A stretch of 64,000 nt of DNA. Origin: Sphingobacteriales bacterium JAD_PAG50586_3 (GTDB lineage: Bacteria; Bacteroidota; Bacteroidia; CAMBQF01). The notes under the pieces were generated by a model. The model was not told the origin of the DNA. It saw only the letters and a list, made by a program, of their open reading frames with translations, and ran no database searches. The stretch is taken from the NCBI GenBank assembly GCA_023213195.1, contig CP096135.1, forward strand, positions 4,088,842-4,152,841, in the 5' to 3' direction. The position numbers were made by a program, and so were the translations under genes. Of this stretch, positions 46,944-55,543 are shown in pieces; position 1 is the first letter of the stretch; each line of letters starts with the position of its first letter.

Positions 46944-47828
46944 ATGAAAAAGTACATACTGCTACCATTGCTGTTTGTTTGTTGTGTAGCATTTGCACAG
47001 CCAACCTACTCGTTTAAAAGCGATTGGAAAAAAGGGCAACGGTTTTATTTTGAAAGCGTGGCCGACCAGGATATTAGTATGGATGGGGGCGTAAATAACC
47101 TACAAACCATAGCAACAGGCTTTACCTTATATGTTAAAGAAGTAAAACCATCAGGCAACAAGGTTTGCCACGTTACCTACGATAAGCTGCAAATTACCAG
47201 CTCTGTTATGCAAAGCATGGGCATACAAGATGCTGTAGACAAAGCTATGGCGGGGCTTTATGGCCTTGGTTATATTGTTGAAGTTACCCCCGAAGGTAAA
47301 TGTATGGCAGTAACGGGTGCTACCGATATGTTGCGAGATTATGGTATACGCATGTTTCCCGGCTACACGCCCGAAGATAAGTTTAAGCGCGATGAGTTTA
47401 TTGCTAAGATGACAGCGCAGTATAACGACAGCACCCTTAAAGCAGAGTTTGAAGATATAAGCGGCAGCTTTATGCCCGATGCCCCTGTTAAATTAAACGA
47501 TACATGGACTAAGGTTACCAATACCAAGCTAGTTATAAATAAAACAACCCTGCATACTTATAAGCTTGAGGCGATAGATGGTAATATTGCAACTGTAAGT
47601 GTAGTAACATCATCAAAAACCGGGGGTACAACAAATTTTGCCGGTATAGACTTAGCGCCTGATTTAACTGTGGAGGGAAATGGCATATATAAAATTGACT
47701 TAACCACAGGCCTTGCCCAAATAGGCGATTTAAGCCTAACGGCCAAAGGCACTATGGAAAATATGGGCAAGGTTGCATCGGTTAACATCCAATCAAAAAT
47801 CATATCTTCTCAAAAAGAGATAAAGTAA
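46944..47828 (+). CDS. DUF6263 family secreted protein (paralogue)
   Basis: 294 residues with a type I signal peptide (MKKYILLPLLFVCCVAFAQ) in place of the lipobox. Shared pattern with the previous gene: FKSDWKKGQRFYFESVADQDI, TGFTLYVKEVKPSGNKVCHVTYDKLQI, VEVTPEGKCMAVTGATDML, GSFMPDAPVKLNDTWTKVTNTKL and GIYKIDLTTGLAQIGDLSLTAKGTMENMGKV. The two probably arose by duplication; one is membrane-anchored and one soluble or outer-membrane-bound. It has its own leader after the terminator. Confidence 0.8.
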   Translation: MKKYILLPLLFVCCVAFAQPTYSFKSDWKKGQRFYFESVADQDISMDGGVNNLQTIATGFTLYVKEVKPSGNKVCHVTYDKLQITSSVMQSMGIQDAVDKAMAGLYGLGYIVEVTPEGKCMAVTGATDMLRDYGIRMFPGYTPEDKFKRDEFIAKMTAQYNDSTLKAEFEDISGSFMPDAPVKLNDTWTKVTNTKLVINKTTLHTYKLEAIDGNIATVSVVTSSKTGGTTNFAGIDLAPDLTVEGNGIYKIDLTTGLAQIGDLSLTAKGTMENMGKVASVNIQSKIISSQKEIK

Positions 47829-47892
47829 TTAAAGTCAACCACTTGCAACTATTGTTTAACTTTTTTTACGTTTTAATAAACTAAATTTTAAC

Positions 47893-47900
47893 TATCTTTG
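47893..47900 (+). promoter_or_regulatory. -7 box (TATCTTTG) for dxs
   Basis: Perfect TAnnTTTG match, 21 bases before the ATG at 47922. A GTG at 47907 in the same frame is the other possible start. Confidence 0.6.
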
Positions 47901-47921
47901 TTGTAAGTGGCTGATTATATA

Positions 47922-49848
47922 ATGACAGAAGAAAGCAAATACCGTTTTTTAGACAACATCAACCTTCCGGTAGACCTTAAAAAGGTTAGCGAGGAAGACT
48001 TAGCTGTAGTTTGTGATGAGCTGCGCGATTTTATTATTGATATAGTATCAGTAAAAGGTGGGCACTTTGGTGCCAGCCTTGGTGTTGTAGAACTATCGGT
48101 TGCCCTGCATTATGTTTTTAACACCCCTTACGACCAATTGGTATGGGATGTAGGCCACCAGGCTTACGGACACAAAATACTTACGGGCCGTAAAGATGTT
48201 TTCCACACCAACCGCATACACGGCGGCATTAGTGGTTTCCCTAAGCGTAAAGAAAGTGAGTATGATACCTTTGGCGTAGGCCACTCTTCAACCTCTATTT
48301 CGGCAGCTTTAGGCATGGCGGTAGCATCTGCCTACAAAGGCGAAACAGAGCGCCAGCACATAGCCGTTATTGGCGATGGTTCTATGACAGCCGGTATGGC
48401 TTTTGAAGGCATGAACCACGGCGGTACTGAAAACTCTAACCTGCTGGTTATACTTAACGATAACTGCATGGCTATAGACCCCAACGTAGGGGCGCTAAAA
48501 GAGTATTTAACAGATATTACCACATCGCAAACCTACAACAAGGTTAAAGATGAAGTATGGAAGCTACTGGGCAAAATAAGCAAGTTTGGCCCCGATGCCC
48601 GTACCATAGTGCAAAAGGTAGAGAACGGCTTAAAAGCCACCCTGCTTAAGCAAAGTAACCTTTTTGAAAGTTTAAACTTCCGCTATTTTGGGCCTGTAGA
48701 TGGGCACGATGTAAACCGTTTGGTGGAAGTAATGCGCGACCTTAAAAATATTCCAGACCCTAAAATTTTACACGTATTAACGGTAAAAGGTAAAGGCTAT
48801 AAACTGGCCGAGCTTGACCAAACCCTTTGGCATGCACCCGGCTTGTTTGATAAGGTTACGGGCGAAATTATAAAGCCTGTAAAAAAAGGCCCGGAGCCAC
48901 CTAAATTTCAGGATGTGTTTGGCCATACCATGGTTGAACTGGCTAAAGCAAACCCTAAGATTATGGGCATTACCCCGGCTATGCCATCGGGCTGCTCTTT
49001 AAATATTATGATGAAAGAAATGCCCGACCGTGCTTTTGACGTGGGCATTGCAGAGCAGCACGCTGTTACCTTCTCGGCCGGTTTGGCTACGCAGGGCATG
49101 GTTCCGTTTTGCAACATCTATTCATCGTTTATGCAACGCGCGTACGACCAAGGTAATACACGATGTGGCTATACAAAACCTGCACGTGGTATTTTGCTTA
49201 GACCGTGGCGGCCTGGTTGGTGCCGATGGACCAACGCACCATGGCGCTTACGATATGGCTTTCTTCCGCTGCATACCCAACATGGTTGTTAGTGCCCCGC
49301 TTGATGAAGAAGACCTGCGCAACCTGATGTATACGGCCCAGTTGCCTGAAAATGCCGGTCCGTTTTCTATACGCTACCCACGCGGCAACGGCAGCATGGT
49401 AGACTGGCGCAAGCCGTTTACCCAACTTGAAATTGGCAAAGGACGTCAATTGCGCGATGGTAACGATATTGCAATACTGTCTATAGGTGCTATTGGTACA
49501 GAGGCTATAAAAGCCTGCAATATGCTGGAAGAGCAAGGCATAAGCGTAGCCCACTACGATATGCGCTTTGTAAAGCCTATTGACGAAAAAATGCTGCACA
49601 AGGTATTCCAGAAACATAACAAGGTTATTACCCTTGAAGATGGCTGCCTGCCCGGTGGTTTTGGCAGTGCGGTAATAGAGTTTATGGCCGATAATGGCTA
49701 TACTGCCCGTGTTATACGCCTGGGTATACCAGATACTATTGTAGAGCATGGTACCCAGCAAGAGTTGTATAACGATTGTGGGTACTCTGCTAAGCATGTA
49801 GTAGCATCAGCAGAAGAGTTGGTTGGTAAAAAAGTTACCGCTGCTTAA
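47922..49848 (+). CDS. dxs: 1-deoxy-D-xylulose-5-phosphate synthase (one frameshift)
   Basis: First enzyme of the MEP isoprenoid pathway; condenses pyruvate and glyceraldehyde-3-phosphate using thiamine diphosphate. Motifs: GGHFGASLGVVELSVALHYVF, VGHQAYGHKILTGR, the TPP-binding GDGSMTAGMAFEGMNHGG, GPVDGHD, and DRGGLVGADGPTHHGAYD with its active-site His. An extra G at 49152-49153 breaks the frame; removing it gives YDQVIHDVAIQNLHVVFCLDRGG and 641 residues, the usual size. Confidence 0.94.
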
Positions 49849-49941
49849 AATTACCTTTTACAAGTATTACCCTGCAGTTCTCAAGTTATTTTATTGTTCT
49901 TCAAAGCGATACGGCATTTTTGCGCCAAAATAATAATCGCT

Positions 49942-50946
49942 ATGAAAAAAACACTTTTACTAACTATTGGCCTTTGCGCCGCTTTATTTGCTTCGGCACA
50001 AATACCGGCCAATGGCCTTATTGCTTTTTACCCTTGTAACGGCAACGGAAATGATATTGGCCCTAACCAATACAATGCAGAGTCTGTTAATGCCGTGGGA
50101 TTTGTTACCGACAGGAATGGCAATGGAACCGCAGCAGCTTCTTTTGGTGGGGAAACAAGCCAAATGCTCTTAAATGCTGATGAAGACACCTTATTAAAAC
50201 CTACCGAAGCTTTTACTATAAGTATGTGGTTTGCTGTTTCTGATTTGCAAACCAACCCATACCCTACTATGCTTAAGTTCCGTAATGCAGCCAACACAAT
50301 CAACTATTACACCTTAGGCTTAGTACTTAATTTTGACCCGCAAGATTATGTATTTTATGGTGGTAGCCAAAGCAATGGTGAGTCGGTATATGCAGAAGTA
50401 CCATTATTAAGCACTGGCATAGCGCCAAATACATGGGTAAACTCAACACTGGTATATACAGGCAGCGCGGTAGAGCTTTACCTAAACAATACATTGCTTG
50501 CATCAACCCCAATGGATAGCCTTGATTATGATGAAACTGTTGGTTACGTAGCTATAGGCAGCAATTATAACGACTCTTACTTTAACGGATACATTGATGA
50601 TATTGCTTTTTACAACCGCGCCCTAAACCCTGCCGAGCGTGCACAATTGGTTAACGACACCACATCAACAATTGAAGTTGTAGAAGAGCCTAACAGCATT
50701 GCCGAACAAGGTAAAAACGCAAACATAAGCCTATACCCAAACCCGGCTAACGATATGCTAAACATTGCCACCACAGGCAATTTTAACCGCTACAGTATTA
50801 TTGGTGTTGATGGTAAAGAAATTATGAGCGATAATTTTAATAAGCAATCAACCGTAGCTATATCAAACCTTGCAGCCGGTCTGTATAACATAAAGCTAAC
50901 CAACACTAACGGACAGGTTGCTACACGCAGGTTTATAAAACAGTAA
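49942..50946 (+). CDS. Secreted LamG-type protein with T9SS sorting domain
   Basis: 334 residues. Signal peptide MKKTLLLTIGLCAALFASAQ, starting at ATG 49942. The next 200 residues form a LamG/concanavalin-like jelly roll: GLIAFYPCNGNGNDIGPNQYNA, FTISMWFAV, WVNSTLVYTGSAVELYLNNTLLAS, GYIDDIAFYNRALNPAERAQLV. The C-terminus is a T9SS type A tail (NISLYPNPANDMLNIATTGNF, LAAGLYNIKLTNTNGQVATRRFIKQ). It is probably a surface-attached carbohydrate- or protein-binding protein. Confidence 0.87.
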   Translation: MKKTLLLTIGLCAALFASAQIPANGLIAFYPCNGNGNDIGPNQYNAESVNAVGFVTDRNGNGTAAASFGGETSQMLLNADEDTLLKPTEAFTISMWFAVSDLQTNPYPTMLKFRNAANTINYYTLGLVLNFDPQDYVFYGGSQSNGESVYAEVPLLSTGIAPNTWVNSTLVYTGSAVELYLNNTLLASTPMDSLDYDETVGYVAIGSNYNDSYFNGYIDDIAFYNRALNPAERAQLVNDTTSTIEVVEEPNSIAEQGKNANISLYPNPANDMLNIATTGNFNRYSIIGVDGKEIMSDNFNKQSTVAISNLAAGLYNIKLTNTNGQVATRRFIKQ

Positions 50947-51011
50947 TTAACCGTTTACTAATAAAACCTAACGGTTTACAAACCCAATGGTGTGTTGTAC
51001 TACTACATTTG

Positions 51012-51153
51012 CAATATTTGCAAGGCTTAATCGGTACAACGCCAAAACATCCTCATTAATAAAAACACACACCTACCCGGTAGTTTTTTTAATAGGTCCT
51101 ATGATGTAAAGGCCCCGCCATTCTCCCATGCGCGGGGTTCTTTATTTTATTTT
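51012..51153 (+). ncRNA. Candidate structured small RNA
   Basis: A 316-base gap has a perfect -7 box (TACATTTG, 51004-51011). About 35 bases later comes a long hairpin: ACATC (51047) pairs with GATGT (51103), ATTAA plus AAAAA (51055-51065) pair with TTTTTTTAAT (51084), and CTAC/GTAG closes a 3-nt loop at its tip. An independent GC-rich stem with T-tract (CCCCGC/GCGGGG, 51113-51136) follows and would end the transcript near 51150. No reading frame is credible. The rod with internal loops resembles 6S-like RNA, but that is only an inference. Confidence 0.5.
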
Positions 51154-51237
51154 CCTATTGATAAAATAATTGCAGATACTGCAGCGTTATAATAAGCAGA
51201 GTAACACTTTTTCGTTTTAACAGGTTTTTAGACTTTG

Positions 51238-51267
51238 AGCCCTGACTGGTTACCGGGGCTTTTTTAT
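51238..51267 (+). terminator. Stem-loop with T-tract near the EamA gene end
   Basis: AGCCC...GGGGCT with TTTTTT on the plus strand (51239-51266). It overlaps the end of the minus-strand EamA gene and may serve plus-strand transcription from the small RNA region. Confidence 0.55.
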
Positions 51268-52154
51268 TGAATAGCGGGGGCTTTCTTCCTGTTTTTAAGC
51301 CATGCATTAAGGCCTACTACAGAGAATATTATAGCAGCACCTATGTAGAATTCAGGTGTCATTTGCTCATCTTTTTTAAAGATGATGTAGGCCCAGAATA
51401 TCCCGTAAATACTCTCTAAATTCACCGTAAGGTTAAGGGTGTAGGGGCTAATTTCTTTCATCACCTCTACCGATGCTATAAACGTAAACGCTGTACACAC
51501 TAGCCCGAATATAATCAGGTAGCCCCAGTTTGACATGGATACATTAAAAAAATCGGCAGTAAAGCCACCCGTTACGGCAAAGTATATACTTAGGGTAAGC
51601 AAGCCACCCATAAGCTCGTAAAACGATATAATACGGGAGTCGTACTTACGAACCAGCGTACCGTTTATAACCGAGAATAGCGCAGAGCCAAGGGCCGCTA
51701 AAACACTCAGCACAATAGCATCAGTATACTTAGTTTCAACAGAAAATATAAAGCCTATACCGGCTACCGCAACAAGACCCATTACCAACTCTACAACACT
51801 ATGCTTACGCTTAAAAAAGAACGGCTCTATAATAGCGCTAAAAAATGCCCCGCACGAAAAGCAGGCCATGGTTACTGATATATTGATTTTAACAGCGGCA
51901 TAAAATGCCAACCAATGCAGGGCTATAACGCTGCCAATACCAAAAAACATAAGCAACGATTTTATGTCGATAGCAGTACTGGCATTGCGTAGTTTTATAA
52001 ATATAAATATAGCAGGCAACGCTATAAGTATACGGTACCAAACAAGTGGCAAAGCATCAAGCGTTATTACCTTGCCAAATATGGGCGTAAAACCCCATAT
52101 AAAAACTATAAAGTGCAATAGCAGGTAGTACCTAAGCTTTCCCGATTTCATCAT
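51264..52154 (-). CDS. EamA (DMT superfamily) permease
   Basis: About 296 residues from ATG 52154 (MMKSGKLRYYLLLHF), with ten membrane helices in two EamA halves: IVFIWGFTPIFGKVITLDALPLVWYRI in the first and VLAALGSALFSVINGTLVRKYDS in the second, the usual arrangement of drug/metabolite transporters. Substrate not predictable. An upstream in-frame extension crosses the -7 box and overlaps the divergent TonB-like gene, so it is rejected. Confidence 0.9.
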   Translation of the reverse strand: MMKSGKLRYYLLLHFIVFIWGFTPIFGKVITLDALPLVWYRILIALPAIFIFIKLRNASTAIDIKSLLMFFGIGSVIALHWLAFYAAVKINISVTMACFSCGAFFSAIIEPFFFKRKHSVVELVMGLVAVAGIGFIFSVETKYTDAIVLSVLAALGSALFSVINGTLVRKYDSRIISFYELMGGLLTLSIYFAVTGGFTADFFNVSMSNWGYLIIFGLVCTAFTFIASVEVMKEISPYTLNLTVNLESIYGIFWAYIIFKKDEQMTPEFYIGAAIIFSVVGLNAWLKNRKKAPAIQ

Positions 52155-52161
52155 ACCGCTG

Positions 52162-52169
52162 CAAAGATA
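52162..52169 (-). promoter_or_regulatory. -7 box (TATCTTTG) for the EamA gene
   Basis: Perfect TAnnTTTG match, 7 bases before the ATG at 52154. Confidence 0.55.
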
Positions 52170-52203
52170 AAATAAGTAATTTGGCTCTACGTTATTATTA
52201 GTA

Positions 52204-52722
52204 ATGAAACAAGTAGTATTTCTATTATCCTTAATGTTGGGCGTTGCCGTAGCCACCGCCCAACCATTACAAGAGCCTTTGGTAGGGCCTACGGTTACTA
52301 TATCAGAAGACAATGTTTATAATGTGGCAGATGAAATGCCACAGTTTCCCGGTGGGCAAGCCGAGCTTAGCAAATATCTTATTAAAAACATTAGATACCC
52401 TGATATGGCCCTAGAGTGCGATTGCTAGGGCCGTGTATTTGTATCGTTTGTGGTTGATAAAGACGGCAGTGTTACCGATGTTCAAATTATTCGTAAGGCA
52501 AACAGTTGCAGCAGAACTACCTGTTATGATGCTGATAAAAAAGTAGTGCCTTGTAACGACCCTAACAAGGTTTCAAAAACTATTGATTGCGATGTATCGG
52601 GCTTGTTAGATAAAGAAGCCCTTAGGGTGGTAAAAATTATGCCTAAATGGACACCTGGTGTGCAGGATGGCAAAAATGTAAAAGTGAAATATAACTTGCC
52701 AATTAAATTTGCGTTGGAATAA
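52204..52722 (+). CDS. TonB-like C-terminal domain protein (one in-frame TAG)
   Basis: 172 residues with a signal peptide (MKQVVFLLSLMLGVAVATA) and an energy-transducer TonB C-terminal domain: MPQFPGGQAELSKYLIKNIRYPDMALE, VFVSFVVDKDGSVTDVQIIRKA, LLDKEALRVVKIMPKWTPGVQDGKNVKVKYNLPIKF. A TAG at 52426-52428 interrupts CDC*GRVFVSF at a position where Gln (CAG) fits; both parts are in the same frame. Extra cysteines (ECDC, CSRTTC, CNDP, CDVSG) are unusual for this domain. Proteins with only this domain may be partner-binding units not attached to the inner membrane. Confidence 0.82.
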
Positions 52723-52962
52723 CGCCCTTTATATTATCCTAATTAACACCTGCAATAAAGCCATACAGCCCTCAAAAAATACCAGCTGTCCTTATTCCAG
52801 TCAGATGGGTTTCATCATATCAAAAAAGCAAAACTCCCTATAATCAGCACATTCGTTGTTTAAACAACAATAAATTTTTCTAAAATTTGTATCCAAATAA
52901 GATAAATATTCGTTTATTTGTAGCTTATTAAATCTATTACCAAATTTTTTAAATTTTATTTA

Positions 52963-53150
52963 ATGAAAACAGGAGTTGTTAAATTTTTTAAAACCGACAA
53001 AGGTTTTGGATTCATTTCTTCTGATGATCAGGAGGAAATCTTTTTCACTTTAGCGGTGCATCAGAGCCTGTAACCAAAGGCGACCGTGTATCTTTTGAAG
53101 TTAAGCAAGGCCAAAAAGGCTTAAATGCTATAAACATCAAAAAAATCTAA
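52963..53150 (+). CDS. Cold-shock domain protein (one frameshift)
   Basis: 62 residues after repair: MKTGVVKFFKTDKGFGFISSDDQEEIFFHFSGASEPVTKGDRVSFEVKQGQKGLNAINIKKI. RNP-1 is KGFGFI. The break is at the T-run 53041-53045, where one base is lost before CAC TTT AGC; G (giving FVHFSG) or T are both possible. The protein binds single-stranded nucleic acids as an RNA chaperone. It has a long AT-rich leader and several hairpins after the stop. Confidence 0.85.
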
Positions 53151-53174
53151 AGCCTAAAGAACTTTTGAACCGCA

Positions 53175-53205
53175 AAAAATCCTCTGACGCAGTCAGGGGA
53201 TTTTT
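53175..53205 (+). terminator. Terminator after the cold-shock gene (first of three hairpins)
   Basis: Stem CTGAC/GTCAG with flanking AAATCC/GGATTT pairs, GCA loop and T-tract. Confidence 0.85.
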
Positions 53206-53206
53206 G

Positions 53207-53260
53207 TTTCCCATTTTACCTGATGGTAAAATGGGAAATCCTGACCATAGCGTCAGGATT
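53207..53260. repeat. Two further perfect hairpins downstream of the terminator
   Basis: A 14-bp perfect stem TTTCCCATTTTACC/GGTAAAATGGGAAA with a TGAT loop (53207-53238) and a 9-bp stem AATCCTGAC/GTCAGGATT (53237-53260) overlap by two bases. The second hairpin shares its CTGAC/GTCAG core with the terminator. Confidence 0.8.
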
Positions 53261-53276
53261 CGGTTTAGGGTATACA

Positions 53277-53304
53277 ACAAAAAAGGCGACCCTAAAGCCG
53301 CCTT
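53277..53304 (-). terminator. Intrinsic terminator for dnaN
   Basis: On the minus strand AAGGCG...CGCCTT followed by a T-tract, 23 bases past the dnaN stop. Confidence 0.75.
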
Positions 53305-53326
53305 CTCTAAATATAATATTGTAAGC

Positions 53327-54454
53327 CTAGGCGTTAACCAATACCGGCATTACCAGCATAAGCATATCCTCATCAGGGTCTGATGCTTCTTTAGAAGGCA
53401 ATATAATTACCGGGCGGTTAGGCATGCTCATTTCTACTGATATATCTTCGGTATCAATACCATTCAATATCTCAATAAGGAACTTAGAGTTAAAGGCAAT
53501 AACCAAATCCTCCCCATCGTAGCTGCAGGTTAGGCGCTCGTTGGCCGAGTTTGAGTAATCTAAATCCTCAGCCGATATTTGAAGCTCGCTGCCTGAGATT
53601 GAGAACTTAATTTGGTTGGTGCTGGCGCTGGCAAAAACCGCCACACGTTTAAGAGAGCTCATTAAAGCCTGCTTGCTGATAACCATTTTATTAGGGTTAT
53701 CAAACGGTATTACCGCAACGTAGTTAGGGTATTTACCGTCTATCAACCTACAAATAAGGGTAATATTCTCTGTTTGAAAATACGCGTTGGTGTTGTTGTA
53801 CTCAACCGATACAGGCGCATCGGTAGACGCGAATATGTTTTGAAGCAGCTTAAGCGGCTTTTTAGGCATAATGAATGATGCATCGTTACCCGGCTTAATA
53901 TCGGTACGGGTAAAACGCACTAGCTTGTGGCTATCAGTAGCTACAAACGTAACATTGTCGCCCGATAGCTGGAACAACACACCCGACATTACAGGGCGGA
54001 TATCATCGTTAGCGGCGGCAAAGGTAGTTTTGCTAATGGCGCGGTGCAGTATAGAGCTGTCAACCGTAAAGCTATTGCCTTTCTCTATCTTAGGTATTTT
54101 AGGGAATTCAGCCGCATCGTGGCCGGTTACCTTGTATTTACCGTAGTCAGACGATATCTCTACTGAGTTGTTCTCACCATTAACATTAAAGCTAAGTGGC
54201 TGCTCAGGAAAGGTTTTTAAAATGTCAATAATAAGCTTAGCCGGTATAGTAATGCTACCCGCTGTCTTGCTTTCAACCCCGGCAATTTTGGTGCTCATGG
54301 TTATTTCAAGGTCGGTAGCGTGTACGGTAAGTTCGTTTTTGCCCAGTTCAAACAAAAAATCTTCTAATATGGGCAGGGTAGTGCTGCTTTGCAACACACC
54401 GCTTATCAACTGCAAATGCTTTAACAGCGTAGTGCTCGATACAATAAAGTTCAT
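53327..54454 (-). CDS. dnaN: DNA polymerase III beta subunit (sliding clamp)
   Basis: 375 residues, the usual three-domain clamp. It begins MNFIVSSTTLLKHLQLISGVL and has LPILEDFLFEL, ISKTTFAAANDDIRPVMSGVLF, VATDSHKLVRF, KRVAVFASASTNQIKFSI, and the end TEDISVEMSMPNRPVIILP with the peptide-binding pocket region near the C-terminus. Ring-shaped clamp that keeps the replicase on DNA. A -7 box (TATTTTTG) lies 24 bases upstream. Confidence 0.95.
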   Translation of the reverse strand: MNFIVSSTTLLKHLQLISGVLQSSTTLPILEDFLFELGKNELTVHATDLEITMSTKIAGVESKTAGSITIPAKLIIDILKTFPEQPLSFNVNGENNSVEISSDYGKYKVTGHDAAEFPKIPKIEKGNSFTVDSSILHRAISKTTFAAANDDIRPVMSGVLFQLSGDNVTFVATDSHKLVRFTRTDIKPGNDASFIMPKKPLKLLQNIFASTDAPVSVEYNNTNAYFQTENITLICRLIDGKYPNYVAVIPFDNPNKMVISKQALMSSLKRVAVFASASTNQIKFSISGSELQISAEDLDYSNSANERLTCSYDGEDLVIAFNSKFLIEILNGIDTEDISVEMSMPNRPVIILPSKEASDPDEDMLMLVMPVLVNA

Positions 54455-54477
54455 AGCTTCAAATTATGCTTAGAAGG

Positions 54478-54485
54478 CAAAAATA
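54478..54485 (-). promoter_or_regulatory. -7 box (TATTTTTG) for dnaN
   Basis: Perfect TAnnTTTG match on the minus strand, 24 bases before the start codon. Confidence 0.5.
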
Positions 54486-54527
54486 GGTTATTGCCATTTG
54501 GTCGGTACAAAAAAATACTAACAATTG

Positions 54528-55543
54528 TTAATTACTACCCGTGGCAAAGAAGGTTATAGGCACCAAAGCCCTGTCCCAAACGTAGTATTGAAACACGTAA
54601 AGCTTACGCTCATCGTTAAGGCGGGCGTGGAAACGGTCGGGGTTATACAATATCTGTTTCCCGTTTTCATCCTTCTCGTCGCGGGTATTTTTTATGTGGA
54701 AAAAGCTCATGCGCAACATCTTTCCTTTGCTGTCTACCAGCATCATACGGGCAAATGGTATTTGCGACAGCACAGAATCTACCTTTTCGGGCCTTAAACG
54801 GGCCTCATCTTCAAATACCAGGTTGCCATAGGTGCCCAGGTATTTTTGGGCCATAATACGGTCTACATTGGGCAGGGGTTTACCAGCAAGGTCTTTAATC
54901 TCTACTACCGTGTTGCCCTTGTTTTCCAGTTGAAAACTCTCTGCCGGAAATTCAGCATACTCAATACGTATACTCTTAATCTCATCAGGCTTATAGCGGA
55001 AAAGGGCCGGGTCTCTCCACAAGCTTTCAATAGCAGGGTAGCGGGGTGTTAGGTACCCATCAAAGCCCGGTATCTCGGTAATAAATGGTTCAGGGCTCCC
55101 TCCTGCATCATATACGTACCGTCTTGTGTAGGCGTTTCAGATCCTACGTAGTAAACCTTTAAAGGGTCTTCATCATCTTTGGTGTAAATCTCTACCTTAA
55201 TACCACTTACCGATAGCGACTTAAACACATTCTCTCTTGAGTTTTTGGGCACACGGCTTTTAGTGCGCACCAGTTTAATAGTTTTAAGCAATATGCGCAC
55301 AACATCCCTCCGGGCGGTATGCTTATCGTTAACCACCCACTCTGTAGGGCTTTTACGCACGGCGGTAACCCTGTTGCCACTTTTATCGGCCAAAAATACT
55401 TTGGTAATTGCAGCAGTATCTTCCACGGCAAAGTTTCGCCAGTCCTCATCTGTCATGGCTTTGCCTTGGTTTTTAATGTATAGAAAAACGGCTGCTGCCG
55501 CAAGTAATGTTATTATCAATCCAATCAGAACAGGTTTCTTCAT
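54528..55543 (-). CDS. DUF4340 domain protein (one frameshift)
   Basis: Begins with a membrane helix (MKKPVLIGLIITLLAAAAVFLYIKNQG) and continues VEDTAAITKVFLADKSGNRVTAVRKSPTEWVVNDKHTARRDVVRILLKTI, the DUF4340 pattern. The C-run at 55093-55095 (plus strand) is one base short; four give EGAPEPFITEIPGFDGYLTPRYPAIESLWRDPALFRYKPDEI and 338 residues. DUF4340 proteins occur beside ABC-type gliding or transport genes in Bacteroidota; here it is adjacent to dnaN, and its role is unknown. Confidence 0.8.
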
